64,000 nt of DNA from Streptomyces sp. NBC_01016. Its GTDB lineage: Bacteria; Actinomycetota; Actinomycetes; Streptomycetales; Streptomycetaceae. Position 1 is the stretch's first letter; each line of letters starts with the position of its first letter. A program made the translations under genes and the position numbers. The DNA lies in assembly GCF_026341035.1 (NCBI RefSeq), contig NZ_JAPEOQ010000001.1:5828001-5892000 (forward strand), given 5' to 3'. Below are positions 45,098-54,230 of the stretch, in pieces. The notes under the pieces were generated by a model. It saw nothing but the letters and a program-made list of their open reading frames with translations. It did not search any database and had not been told where the DNA came from.

Positions 45098-45757
45098 ATG
45101 CAGACCTCTCGTATTCTCCGCACGTCTCTGGCATCCGCCGTTCTCGGCCTCGGTGCCGTGACCGCCGTCGCCGCCACCGCCGAGGCCGCTCCGGCGTCCA
45201 CCGGGCCCGCGGCCGCCGCCTCCGCCGCCCAGCACACCGCCACGGCGGGCCGTACCCAGACGCTGCCGCTCAGCGACGGCAGCACCGCGCATGTCACCCG
45301 GCTGGCGAACCACACCTACCAGGCCTGGATCACGCACAAGGGTGTGCGGATCGCGGCGCTGGACTCCGCGCACAAGACCCAGCGCGTGCACGGCTACACG
45401 TATGCGCTCAACCAGGCGAACGGCTTCGTCGGCGTGGTGCACCCAGGCGGCTGGCACAGCGAGCAGAACGTGCCCCAGCACCCGGCGAAGAAGCACACGC
45501 ACCACAAGAACAACGACCACAAGAACAACGACCACCAGAACAAGCACCACAAGAGCCGGGCCGGCAAGACCCACGACGTACGGCTCGCGGACGGCGCCAC
45601 CGCCCACGTCACCAAGCTGGCGAACGGTACCTACCAGGCCTGGATCAACCGGCACGGGGTGCGCATCGCCGCCCTGGACGCCGGCCACAGCACGGCCCGC
45701 GCCCACGGCCACCACTACACGCTGAACGCCCACACCGGAGCCGTCCACCTGCGCTGA
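45098..45757 (+). CDS. Secreted protein with two copies of an unrecognised ~55-residue domain
   Basis: 219 residues. Signal peptide 1-30 (TSLASAVLGLGAVTAVAATA, then EAAPA). The same domain appears at about 55-110 and 159-214, sharing the pattern LxDGxTAHVTxLANxTYQAW and HGVRIAALD. A His/Lys/Asn-rich linker (128-156, HHKNNDHKNNDHQNKHHK) joins them. The ATG at 45098 has GAAAGGGG eight bases upstream. Probably an extracellular binding protein. I do not recognise the domain. A terminator-like hairpin follows. Confidence 0.8.
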   Translation: MQTSRILRTSLASAVLGLGAVTAVAATAEAAPASTGPAAAASAAQHTATAGRTQTLPLSDGSTAHVTRLANHTYQAWITHKGVRIAALDSAHKTQRVHGYTYALNQANGFVGVVHPGGWHSEQNVPQHPAKKHTHHKNNDHKNNDHQNKHHKSRAGKTHDVRLADGATAHVTKLANGTYQAWINRHGVRIAALDAGHSTARAHGHHYTLNAHTGAVHLR

Positions 45758-45785
45758 CACTCCCGCAGCCCCACCCCCACCCCCA

Positions 45786-45827
45786 CCCCTGCCCCCTGCT
45801 CTCTGCGCCCGCCGGGGAGGGCAGGGG
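45786..45827 (+). terminator. Possible terminator hairpin
   Basis: CCCCTGCCC (45786-45794) can pair with GGGCAGGGG (45819-45827) shortly after the secreted protein stop. The loop is long (24 nt), so the call is tentative. Confidence 0.4.
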
Positions 45828-46810
45828 CGGGGCCGTGACAGTCCGGACACGGAGCCCGAGCCACGCCGTTCGCGGGAGGGGTGTGCAGACACCCGTGCGC
45901 TGCGGCCGGCCCACGGCGCACGCACCACCCGGTCCACGTGCATCGAGCGCGAAGCCGCTCGCCGCGCCGAGCGGCTCGCTGAGAGAAGAGAGACAGGGGG
46001 GAACGGCGCCGCGATTCCGGGGTGCACCAGGACCACGAAGACTCAAGAAGCAAGAAGACCCAAGAAAGCAAGAGGCGTTCTGCGCGCGATGCGCCGGCGC
46101 AGACACCGGAGCCAGACAGGCGGGGTGACCTGTGCACCGCCCCGTATTCCGGGTACGTGTACGTCGCGACGCCCCGCACGGCGCCACCGTGCAGGGCGTC
46201 AGGTCATGGTCCCGCCTGCACAATTGGGCAAGAATGATCTTGGCCGAGGGGTGCTGGGTGCCCCGCTTTACGCCGAGAAGCCCAAGAACCTGCGGAGTAC
46301 ACCCGACAGTGAGGGCGAACGCCTGCCCACCGCTCCGACGGCAAGGGCGTCCTGCCGGCCGAGGCCCCGCCCCCTCCTCTACGGCTGCCGGGGATGGGGG
46401 AGCGGCCGCCTGTCGCCCGCCGGCTGCTGGACTGCAAGAGTCCCGATGGCGGCAAGCGGTGGGAGTTCGGCGTGACCGGCCAGGGCACCGGCAGCGGGCA
46501 ACCTGCCGCACACGTCGCTGGCTTGATCCACACCGGTGACCGCGGCTTCCGCGACCGCGAGGCCCCTTCGGTATCCAGCCGCCCGACGCCCGGCGCTGGA
46601 TAGACCGAACAGGCCCCGTCCCCTTCGCATGGAAGACACCGCGCAAACCGGATCACTGTCGACTGGGATGACGCCGTCGCACCCTGCGCCACGGCCGACT
46701 CGATGCCTACCGCGAGGCGACCGGCGCGGCCCCCAAGGAGGCCAAGGACGAAGCCGACCGCACCGCTACCGGCCCCGACGCCAGAGGGGGGCAACGACGC
46801 CGACCGGTGG
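45828..46810. other. Long gene-poor stretch with possible gene remnants
   Basis: Nearly 1 kb without a convincing gene. Short frames at 46394-46603 (KSPDGGKRWEFGVTGQ) and around 46680-46790 (RRTLRHGRLDAYREATGAAP) have protein-like codon use but no family I can name. They may be fragments of a lost accessory gene. Confidence 0.35.
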
Positions 46811-47467
46811 TCAGTGCCGGCGGTTGCGGCGGCGCACGAGCAGCAGTACCGCCGAGCCCGCGGCGATCAGTGCAACGGCCGTACCTCCCACGGCGGTTCG
46901 CATGGTGGACGCCCCGGTCTCCGCCAGGCGCGGGTGACTGCCGGTGCCGCCCTTCGGGGGTGTGGGCAGCGGCGCGGCCGACCGGGACGAGGTGCCGGTC
47001 GGCCGCGGGGGAAGCGTGGGGGTGTCGGTGGGAGACGCCGCGGGGGACCGCGTGGGAATGGGCTTGACCGTCGGGGTCGGGGTTGGGGTGGGGGTGGGGG
47101 ATGCGGCGGCCTCGACGTTCACGGTTACCAGGTTCGCCCTGGTCTCGGCTCCGCTCGGGCTCACGCAGAAGGCGTCGAAGAGGTGCTCCCCGGGGGGTGT
47201 GTCGGCGGGGACCGTATAGGGGCCGTAGGTGCCCTGCTTCCCGTGGGAGCTGGCAGTCACGCCGACGAGCGGGAAGTCCCGCTCGATGTCGACCACGTCG
47301 TCGGCATGGGGGCATGTGAGGCGCACGGTGTAATGGCCGCCGGCCGCGACCGGGTCCGGGTCGGTGGTCCGGAATACGAGGTCCTGGGGTACGGCGACGG
47401 CCTGCGTGCCGCCGAGCCCTGCCAGGAGACCGGCGACTGCGGCCGCCGCACACCTTCCGAAGGCCAT
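46811..47467 (-). CDS. Sortase-dependent surface protein (LAETG anchor)
   Basis: 218 residues. Signal peptide (GRCAAAAVAGLLAGLGGTQA), an exposed domain with a Cys pair (RLTCPHADDVVDI ... FDAFCVSPSG), a Pro/Thr wall-spanning repeat (SPTPTPTPTPT), then LAETG at 181-185, a hydrophobic helix and RRRNRRH. LAxTG is the class E sortase signal of Streptomyces. The ATG at 47467 follows CAGGGAGC. No sortase gene is in the window, so a housekeeping sortase would attach it. Confidence 0.88.
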   Translation of the reverse strand: MAFGRCAAAAVAGLLAGLGGTQAVAVPQDLVFRTTDPDPVAAGGHYTVRLTCPHADDVVDIERDFPLVGVTASSHGKQGTYGPYTVPADTPPGEHLFDAFCVSPSGAETRANLVTVNVEAAASPTPTPTPTPTVKPIPTRSPAASPTDTPTLPPRPTGTSSRSAAPLPTPPKGGTGSHPRLAETGASTMRTAVGGTAVALIAAGSAVLLLVRRRNRRH

Positions 47468-47916
47468 GAGGAAGCTCCCTGATCGACGGCGCTGCACCCC
47501 GACAGCGTGAGGCCGGCTCGTCGGACCACTGGATCAACGCGCCGCACAGGCAAAGGGAGAACCCGCACGGCGTAGACGCGCATTGCGGCCGCGGGAACGG
47601 GGACGCCCCGGAACCCGCTCGTGCAGCCTGCACGCCAAGCGATCCGTTGCGGCAGCCGGCACGGCACGGCACGGGGCCGGGCATCGACGGCCGGCCCCCT
47701 TGTGAGGACAGCGTCACGTCCCTCTCGCTCTGCGCGCCCTGTGCCGTCGCGGCCTTCCCTTGCGGACGGAGCAACGGCGGTGATGGCCGGGCTCACGCCC
47801 CGTCCGTCCTGCGCGGGCCCGCTGCTCCGGCAGTACTTAGTGCGCGCACGACAGCTGCTGGAGCGCCCACAAAGACAGACGAGACAGACAAGACAGAAAG
47901 GGCAGAAAAGGCAGGA
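47468..47916. other. Spacer, nothing recognised apart from a purine-rich run
   Basis: About 450 bp between the surface-protein start and the cold-shock terminator. The right end (47870-47916) is a GACAGA-type purine-rich run that forms the U-rich tail of the terminator on the minus strand. No gene is supported. Confidence 0.4.
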
Positions 47917-47947
47917 CGGGGCGCCCACCGTTTTGGTGGACGCCCCG
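47917..47947 (-). terminator. Terminator of the cold-shock gene
   Basis: CGGGGCGCCCACC and GGTGGACGCCCCG form a 13-bp stem with one mismatch and a GTTTT loop. On the minus strand it is followed by a pyrimidine/T-rich run, close to the classical intrinsic terminator form. Confidence 0.8.
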
Positions 47948-47965
47948 TGCTGGTGCGGGCGAGGG

Positions 47966-48169
47966 TTAGCCGCGCACGATGTTCTCGGCCTGCGGGCCCT
48001 TCTGGCCCTGGGTGACGTCGAAGCTGACCTTTTCGCCCTCGGTGAGCTCGCGGTAGCCGTTGCCGGAGATGTTGGAGTAGTGGGCAAACACGTCGGGGCC
48101 CCCGCCGTCCTGCTCGATGAAGCCGAAGCCCTTCTCGCTGTTGAACCACTTCACGGTGCCGCTGGCCAT
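47966..48169 (-). CDS. Cold-shock protein (CspA family)
   Basis: 67 residues, a complete cold-shock domain: MASGTVKWFNSEKGFGFIEQ with RNP1 KGFGFI, and RNP2-like DVFAHY in place of the common VFVHF. It binds single-stranded RNA/DNA and acts as an RNA chaperone. AAGGACTG-type sequence precedes the ATG. The upstream 550 bp probably holds the promoter and a leader. Confidence 0.95.
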   Translation of the reverse strand: MASGTVKWFNSEKGFGFIEQDGGGPDVFAHYSNISGNGYRELTEGEKVSFDVTQGQKGPQAENIVRG

Positions 48170-48334
48170 ACGTCAGTCCTTCACATCACTCGAGCCGTTC
48201 CGTGGCGGATCGGCTCGGTTTCCACGAGCGTTCCCGGGTGGGACGCTCGGACGTCATCCTGCCCCAAACACGTCGGTGCTGGCCAGGACTTCGAGCGTCG
48301 ACAGGATGCACGAACACACCGCAACATCCTTGAA

Positions 48335-48371
48335 GGGCCCCGCGCACCGCTTCGCACGCCGCGCGGGGCCC
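48335..48371. terminator. GC-rich hairpin in the csp upstream region
   Basis: GGGCCCCGCGC (48335-48345) pairs exactly with GCGCGGGGCCC (48361-48371). It is about 170 bp upstream of the cold-shock gene and could be a terminator or a leader structure. The rest of 48170-48723 shows no gene. Confidence 0.4.
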
Positions 48372-48723
48372 CGCCTTTCGACGTCGCGCCGGCGGAGCAG
48401 ACCGCGACGCCGCCTGCCGGGCCAGGCCGGTGGCACGAACCCACAGCCCACATCCGACGCCCCTCCAGAGGCTCTCTGGTGCCGCACACCCGCACACCCG
48501 CGGCTCGCGGCCCGCGGATCTGGCGTCTCGCTCTCCGTGCCACCGCCGCAAGCCCGGCCACAAGCGGACCCCCTCCACAAGCAGGCCCCCTTACCGCGAA
48601 CCGACCGCGAACTGACCGCGAGCACCGGTCAGGAGGCCGGCGCGCCGGAGGTGGCGCGTTCGGTCCGCGTCGTGGCGCCTTCGGCCCTCCTTGCCGCGCC
48701 CTCCCCCTTCGTAGCGTCGTGGC

Positions 48724-50337
48724 ATGGACACACACGTTGCCCGGAACGGGGCTTCAAGGGCGGGCCTGCGGCAGTGGGTGGGACTGAGTGTTCTGCTGCT
48801 GCCCACCGTGCTACTCACCGCCGATCTCGGCGTGTTGTGGCTGGCCACCCCCGATCTGACCGCCGAACTGCGCCCGAGCAGTGTCCAGTTCCTGTGGGTC
48901 ACCGATGCCTACGGCTTCATGACCGCGGGGTTCCTCGTGGTGATGGGCGCACTCGGCGACCGCATCGGCCGCCGCCGGCTGCTGCTCTTCGACGCCGGCG
49001 CCTATCTGGGCGCGGAGTTCATGATGCTGGCCGCGGCGCACGCCGCCGGCCCGGGGCTGCTCATCGTGGCGCGCGCGGTCCTCGGTATCGCGGGGGCCGC
49101 GATCCTGCCCTCGACGCTATAGTTGATCACCGTCATGTTTCCCGATCCGGTTCAGCGCACCCGCGCCATCTCGGTGTGGGCGACCGCGCTGGCGCTGGGC
49201 ATCAGGCTGGGACCGGTGCTGGGCGGGCTGCTGCGCACTGTGGTGGGGGCTGGTGCCCCGGTGATGGTGCTGGTCCTCGTGGCCGGTCCGGTGCTGCTGC
49301 CCGAGTACCGCGACCGGGCCGCCGGGCGGATGGATTTGGTGAGCCCGGCGCTGTTCCTCCTGGGCATCCTGCCGGTCGTCTACGCCGTCAAGCGCGTCGC
49401 GGAGCTGGGCCGGCAGGGCTTGGACGTATCGGTCGGTGTGGGCGGCGTCGTCTTCGCCGTCCTGTTCGTGCGCAGACAGCGCCGGCTGGAATCCCCGATG
49501 CTGGATCTGCGCCTGTTCGCCGACCGGGCGTTCAGCGGCGCGCTCGCCGTCCTCTTCCTGGGCATGCTGGCACTGAACGGTGTGGAGTACCTGGTTCCCC
49601 AGTACCTGCAACTGGTCGGCGGGATGGGCCCGGTGACCGCGGGGGTGTGGCTGCTGCCCTCCGCCGCCGCGTTCCTCGCCGGCTCGCAGCTCACCCCGCT
49701 GCTGGCGCGCCGGCTGCGGCCCGCGTACGTCATCGCCCTCGGCTCGGCCGTCTCGCTGGCCGGCTATCTGCTGGCGCTGGTGAGCGAGCGCCCCGTCGAA
49801 GCGGCGGCAGTAATGACCGTCATCATGCTGGGAGTCGGGCCGGTCAGCGTGCTCGGCACCGCCCTGGCCGTCGGCGCCGCCCCGCCCGGGAAGGCGGGCT
49901 CCGCCGCCGCCACCGGGCAGACGGCGTACGACCTCGGCCTGGCGCTGGGCATCGCCGTCCCCGGCAGCCTGGCGGGCGCCGTCTACCGCGAGGAGATCAC
50001 CGCCGGCGCGCCGCCGGGCCTGCCCGCCGACGTGGCCGCCGCGTCGCACGACACCCTCGGCACCGCGGTCAAAGCCGCCGAGAGCCTGCCCGCCCCGCTC
50101 GCCGGCCGGCTCGTCGAGGCGGCGCGGGAAGCGTTCCTGTCCGGCTTCGCCGCCGCGGCAGCGGTCAGCGCCGGCGTCGCCGTCGTGGCAGCCGCCATCG
50201 TGCTGGCCACACTCCGCCACATCCCCGCCACCGGCAGAAAACCGGAGACGACGGAGACGACGGAGACGACAGGAACGGCCGGGTCCAAGGAGCTGTCCGA
50301 GACCCCCGCACCGCCCAAGGAAGTGACCCCCGCATGA
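48724..50337 (+). pseudogene. DHA2-type MFS drug exporter interrupted by an in-frame TAG
   Basis: One reading frame encodes a 14-TM exporter, but codon 133 is TAG (49120-49122), between GAAILPSTL and LITVMFPDP, a junction that is normally continuous (STLALI) in this family. The first 132 residues hold TM1-4 with the GDRIGRRR motif; the remaining 404 codons are intact. The WWGSVF-type segment expected after GPVLGGLL also appears lost. Restart at ATG 49135 or TAG suppression is conceivable. The frame ends in an ETT repeat and overlaps the next gene. Confidence 0.8.
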
Positions 50338-51386
50338 CCACACACCCCACCCCCACCACCGTCATCAACCGTCAGGTCCAGCTGGCCGCCACCCCGGTGG
50401 GCACCCCGCGCCCGCACGACTTCCAGCTCGTGCGCACCGACCTGCCCCGGACCGGTCCCGGACAGCTCCTCGTGCGCAACACCTGGATGTCGGTCGACCC
50501 CTACATGCGCGAGGCGATGAAGGGCGTACCGTATCTGCCGCCGCTGCGGCCCGGGGACGCCCTGTACGGGGCCGCCGCCGGCGAGGTCGTCGTCTCCCGG
50601 GCGCAGACGGTCCCCGTGGGTGCGACGGTCACCCACTTTTCCGGCTGGTGCGACTACGCCGTCGTGGACGCGGCCGGGGCGAGCGTCGTCGACACCGCTG
50701 CGGCACCTGTGCCCGCATACCTCGGCGTGCTCGGCGCCACCGGCCTGACCGCGTACGCGACGCTCACCGAGGTCGCCCCGGTGCGCCCGGGGGACGTGGT
50801 GTTCGTGTCGGCCGCGGCCGGCGCGGTCGGCAGTGTGGCGGGCCAGATCGCCCGCGAGCTGGGCGCCGCGCGGGTGATCGGCTCGGCGGGCGGGGCGGAC
50901 AAGGCGCGGACGCTTGTCGCCGAACTCGGCTTCGACGAGGGCCTGGACCACCGCGCCGCGCCCCTGTGCGAGCAACTCGCGAAGGTGGCCCCGGACGGCA
51001 TCGACTACTACTTCGACAACGTCGGCGGCGATCACCTCGAAGCCGCCATCGGCGCCCTGCGCGAACGCGGCCGGATCGCCATGGTCGGCGCGGTCAGCAC
51101 CTACAACGCCACCGAGCCGCCGCGGGGCCCGGCGAACCTGTTCGTCCTGTCGTCCAAGAACGCGAGCCTGCACGGCATGCTCGTCGGCGGTTACACGCAC
51201 CTGCACCCCGAGTGGATCGGACGCGGCACCGCCTGGCTGGCCGCCGGCGTCCTGCGCACAAGGCAGACCGTCGTCGAGGGACTGGAACAGGCGCCCGCCG
51301 CGCTGATCGGCGTGCTGCGCGGCGCCAACACCGGCAAGATGCTCGTCCGCCTCGCCGCGGCGCACCCGCACCGAGAGGAAGCCTGA
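50334..51386 (+). CDS. NADP-dependent zinc-free MDR oxidoreductase (CurA/prostaglandin reductase type)
   Basis: 350 residues. RNTWMSVDPYMREAMKG at the N-terminus and VFVSAAAGAVGSVAGQIARE plus YYFDNVGGDHLEAAI are typical of medium-chain reductases that reduce alpha,beta-unsaturated carbonyls. The zinc ligands of alcohol dehydrogenases are missing, as expected. The ATG overlaps the MFS stop (ATGA) and AAGGAAG precedes it, so it was translationally coupled to the exporter frame. Its retention despite the exporter nonsense codon is notable. Confidence 0.92.
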   Translation: MTTHPTPTTVINRQVQLAATPVGTPRPHDFQLVRTDLPRTGPGQLLVRNTWMSVDPYMREAMKGVPYLPPLRPGDALYGAAAGEVVVSRAQTVPVGATVTHFSGWCDYAVVDAAGASVVDTAAAPVPAYLGVLGATGLTAYATLTEVAPVRPGDVVFVSAAAGAVGSVAGQIARELGAARVIGSAGGADKARTLVAELGFDEGLDHRAAPLCEQLAKVAPDGIDYYFDNVGGDHLEAAIGALRERGRIAMVGAVSTYNATEPPRGPANLFVLSSKNASLHGMLVGGYTHLHPEWIGRGTAWLAAGVLRTRQTVVEGLEQAPAALIGVLRGANTGKMLVRLAAAHPHREEA

Positions 51387-51389
51387 GTC

Positions 51390-52259
51390 ATGGACAACGA
51401 GCTCTACGACTACAGCCCGATCACCGAGCGGGAGCCCGTCCGCTGGCCGAACGGGGCCCGGGTCGCGTTCTATGTCGGCCTGAACATCGAGCACTTCACG
51501 CTCGGCGTGCCCTCCACCAGCCTCAACGAGGGGACGGCCGGCCTGGTGCCGGACGCGCTGAACCACGGCTGGCGGGACTACGGCCCGCGGGTCGGCATCT
51601 GGCGGGTGATGGAGGCGCTCGACCGGTACCGCGTCCGGGCCAGTGTGCTGCTCAACTCCGACGTCACCACCCACTACCCGCAGATCATCGAAGCCGGCCG
51701 GGCCCGCGGCTGGGCCTGGCTCGCGCACGGCCGCACCAACTCCGTCCTGCAGGCCGGCATGACGCCGCAGGAGGAGCGGGAGTACCTCACCGACGTCGTC
51801 ACCACGATCGAGAAGGCCACCGGGCGCCGCCCGCGCGGCTGGATGGGCCCGGCACTGACCGAGACCTTCCACACCCCGCGGCTGCTCGCCGAACTCGGCC
51901 TGGACTACGTGCTCGACTGGACCGCCGACGACCAGCCGTTCCTGCTGAACGAGCCCGGCATGCTGAGCGTGCCGTACTCCGTCGAACTGAACGACCTGGC
52001 ACTGTTCACCCTGCACGGCATGACGGGTCCGGACTTCCTGCAGCTGGTCAAGGACCAGTTCGACCAGCTCTACGCCGATGCGGCGGACAGCGGCCGGGTG
52101 ATGGCGCTGGCCCTGCACCCGTTCGTCATCGGCCAGGCGTTCAGGACCAGATACCTCGCGCAGGCGCTGGCGTACATCTGCGGGCACCGCGGCGTGTGGC
52201 TGACCACGAGCGACGAGATCGCCGAGCACTACCGCCGTACCGCGCAGAAGAGGCCGTAG
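51390..52259 (+). CDS. Polysaccharide deacetylase / PuuE allantoinase-like protein
   Basis: 289 residues of the NodB-homology fold, closest to the PuuE-type cyclic-amide hydrolases (VAFYVGLNIEHFTLGVP; YGPRVGIWRVMEALDRYRVR; RARGWAWLAHGRTNSV; LTTSDEIAEHY). The metal His-His pair of classical deacetylases is only partly visible, as in PuuE. It starts 4 nt after the MDR gene and probably forms an operon with it. The substrate is unknown, a small cyclic amide or N-acyl compound being likely. Confidence 0.85.
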   Translation: MDNELYDYSPITEREPVRWPNGARVAFYVGLNIEHFTLGVPSTSLNEGTAGLVPDALNHGWRDYGPRVGIWRVMEALDRYRVRASVLLNSDVTTHYPQIIEAGRARGWAWLAHGRTNSVLQAGMTPQEEREYLTDVVTTIEKATGRRPRGWMGPALTETFHTPRLLAELGLDYVLDWTADDQPFLLNEPGMLSVPYSVELNDLALFTLHGMTGPDFLQLVKDQFDQLYADAADSGRVMALALHPFVIGQAFRTRYLAQALAYICGHRGVWLTTSDEIAEHYRRTAQKRP

Positions 52260-52428
52260 CGGCAACGGCACGCAGGCGCCGAAGCCGACGACGGCACCCC
52301 TATCACCCATGACCGCGGGCCGAGTTGGACCGCACGCACCGCACCGCACCGCACCGCATCCACCCGGCCGGGGCCTCCCGGCGCAATACAGCGTTGTCCC
52401 CGGCCAGGGCCTGGAATAGAGTCCGGGC

Positions 52429-53436
52429 GTGTCCGCATCCGGCCGGGTTCCGGCCGGAACCGTTCCCCCGCACGTGACGCGGCTGCTGCTGCGCGCGGGA
52501 CAGGCGGCGGGACTGGACCGAAGCCGGCTGGCGAAGGTGGCCGGGCTGGCAAGCCTGGACGACGAGGCCGTACGGCTGCCCTCGGCCTCGCTCGTACGGA
52601 TATGGGAGGAGTGGGCGGCTCAGCTGCGCGACCTCGGCGGCGGCTCGCTGCCCTGGCGGCTGTGGCGCCCCGGCTCGCTCGGCGTGTGGGACTACCTGTT
52701 CACCAGCGCCGATACGCTCACGGAAGCATTCGAGCACGCCGACCGCCACGCGGCAGTCGTCACCGACCCGTCGGAGTCGTTCACACCGGTGCACGACGCC
52801 GCCGGACTCACCGTCACCTTCCACGGCCGGTTCGCCAGCCACCCGATCTTCCCGATCATCGCCGAGTTCGCCGTGTCGATGATCCTCACCGCGGCCGCCT
52901 CGGGCGCCGGCCGCCCGCTGACCCCGCTCCGGGTGACCCTCACCGGCCCTGCGCCGCGCCGGCACGGGCACCTGGCCGAGACGTACGGCACCCGCAACAT
53001 CGCGTTCGGCGCGGAGACGCCCTCCGTCACCTTCTCGGCCGCCGACACGAACCGGCCCCTGCCGCGGGCGGATCCGGTACTGGCAGCCATCCTGCGCGAC
53101 CACGCACGCACCAGGGTGGCCACCTCCCGCACTGTGCTGTCGTGGCTCGACCGCTTCCGCGGCGAGGCCGAACTGAGCCTCACCCACATCGCCCACAGAC
53201 TGGGGATGTCACCCCGCACGGTGCAGCGCCGCCTCCACGAACAGGACACCACCTGGCGCACGGAGCTGGAATGCGCCCGCCGGCGGCGCGTGGAGCAGCT
53301 GCTCGCGACCTCACTGACCGTGGAGTCGATCGCGACCCGCACCGGCTACACCGACCCGCGCTCCCTGCGCCGCGCCCTCCACCGCTGGTACGGCCAGGGC
53401 CCCGCCGAACTGCGCCGCCCCCGCACCTCGCCGTAA
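52429..53436 (+). CDS. AraC family regulator with AraC-binding-like N-terminal domain
   Basis: 335 residues. The N-terminal half resembles the Arabinose_bd/OruR-type ligand domain (LPSASLVRIWEEWAAQLRDL; TVTFHGRFASHPIFPIIAEF). The C-terminal AraC double HTH is clear (LTHIAHRLGMSPRTVQRRLH; SIATRTGYTDPRSLRRALHR). The GTG at 52429 is the start of the open family N-terminus. It follows the exporter-reductase-deacetylase genes on the same strand and may regulate them. Confidence 0.9.
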   Translation: MSASGRVPAGTVPPHVTRLLLRAGQAAGLDRSRLAKVAGLASLDDEAVRLPSASLVRIWEEWAAQLRDLGGGSLPWRLWRPGSLGVWDYLFTSADTLTEAFEHADRHAAVVTDPSESFTPVHDAAGLTVTFHGRFASHPIFPIIAEFAVSMILTAAASGAGRPLTPLRVTLTGPAPRRHGHLAETYGTRNIAFGAETPSVTFSAADTNRPLPRADPVLAAILRDHARTRVATSRTVLSWLDRFRGEAELSLTHIAHRLGMSPRTVQRRLHEQDTTWRTELECARRRRVEQLLATSLTVESIATRTGYTDPRSLRRALHRWYGQGPAELRRPRTSP

Positions 53437-53608
53437 CCCCCCAGGAACCCAGCCACCCCGGGGAGCCGGCACACACTCCGACGCACCCCATGAAAGACAG
53501 CGAATCGGGGAGAGCAACGGCCAACACAGGGCGCGGTGGCGCGACGAGGACGACGCGGCACACCGCCGGGCCAGCTCCGGGCGCCGTGAGCGCCGCGTGG
53601 ATGCGGCC

Positions 53609-53926
53609 ATGAACACCTTCATGCCGCTGCGCCGCGGGAGCGCCGAGGACGCCCGCCGGAGCGTGCCGCTCACCGGCGGCGGCACCGTACGCCTCCAGAC
53701 CTCGGCCGTCCTGCGGCTGGACGAGAACGCGTTCGCCGACGTACTGACGCAGCCACGCATCGAGGAGTGGACCGGCATGACGGTCCACGCCATGGGGTCC
53801 CCGGGGCGGATGGAGCTCTTCCCGGCCTGCCCTCTGCCGTCCGGACCGATCCGAATGCTGTTGCCGAAGACCGCCAGGGGCAGGCTGCTCACCGAGGCCC
53901 CCTGCCCTCGTCCACGGCGGCCGTGA
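53609..53926 (+). pseudogene. Fragment resembling the C-terminus of an FxLD/PCMT-type methyltransferase
   Basis: About 105 residues with MNTFMPLRRGSAEDARRSVP, then LDENAFADVLTQPRIEEWTG, ending in MELFPACPLPSGPIRMLLPK. This order recalls the C-terminal substrate region of protein-L-isoaspartate-like methyltransferases (FxLD system), but the SAM-binding half is absent upstream and the tail changes to low complexity. I read it as a decayed remnant. The rest of 53437-54230 shows nothing. Confidence 0.4.
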
Positions 53927-54230
53927 AAGGTGCCGATCGGTCATCTCGCCGCTTGCCGTGAGCGCCGAGGCAGGAATCCTCCCGGGCCGCGCGGGCACAC
54001 CTGGCTGAAATCTGGTGGGTGTGTGGCTGGGATCATTCGGGTGCCGGGCGGGTCAAACGGAATCTTCCAACAGGGGTGCTGGGCAGGCAGGTTGAGGCGA
54101 AACGGTCCTGATAGCATCCCGGCGGCGATCTTGATCAACTCATCCAGCGTGCCGACTTGACACGTGCCTGCGGGGTGAGAGCGGGGGTACGGGTCGCCAG
54201 TTCCTCCTGCCCGTGCCACGAGAGGTGTCC

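Noticed and set aside
46536..46937. Transposase or replication protein remnant.
   Set aside because: Some codons look protein-like, but no catalytic motif or terminal repeat is visible.
49123..50337. A second, separate MFS gene.
   Set aside because: It continues the frame of the upstream 132-codon part exactly and lacks TM1-4, so it is the second half of one interrupted gene.
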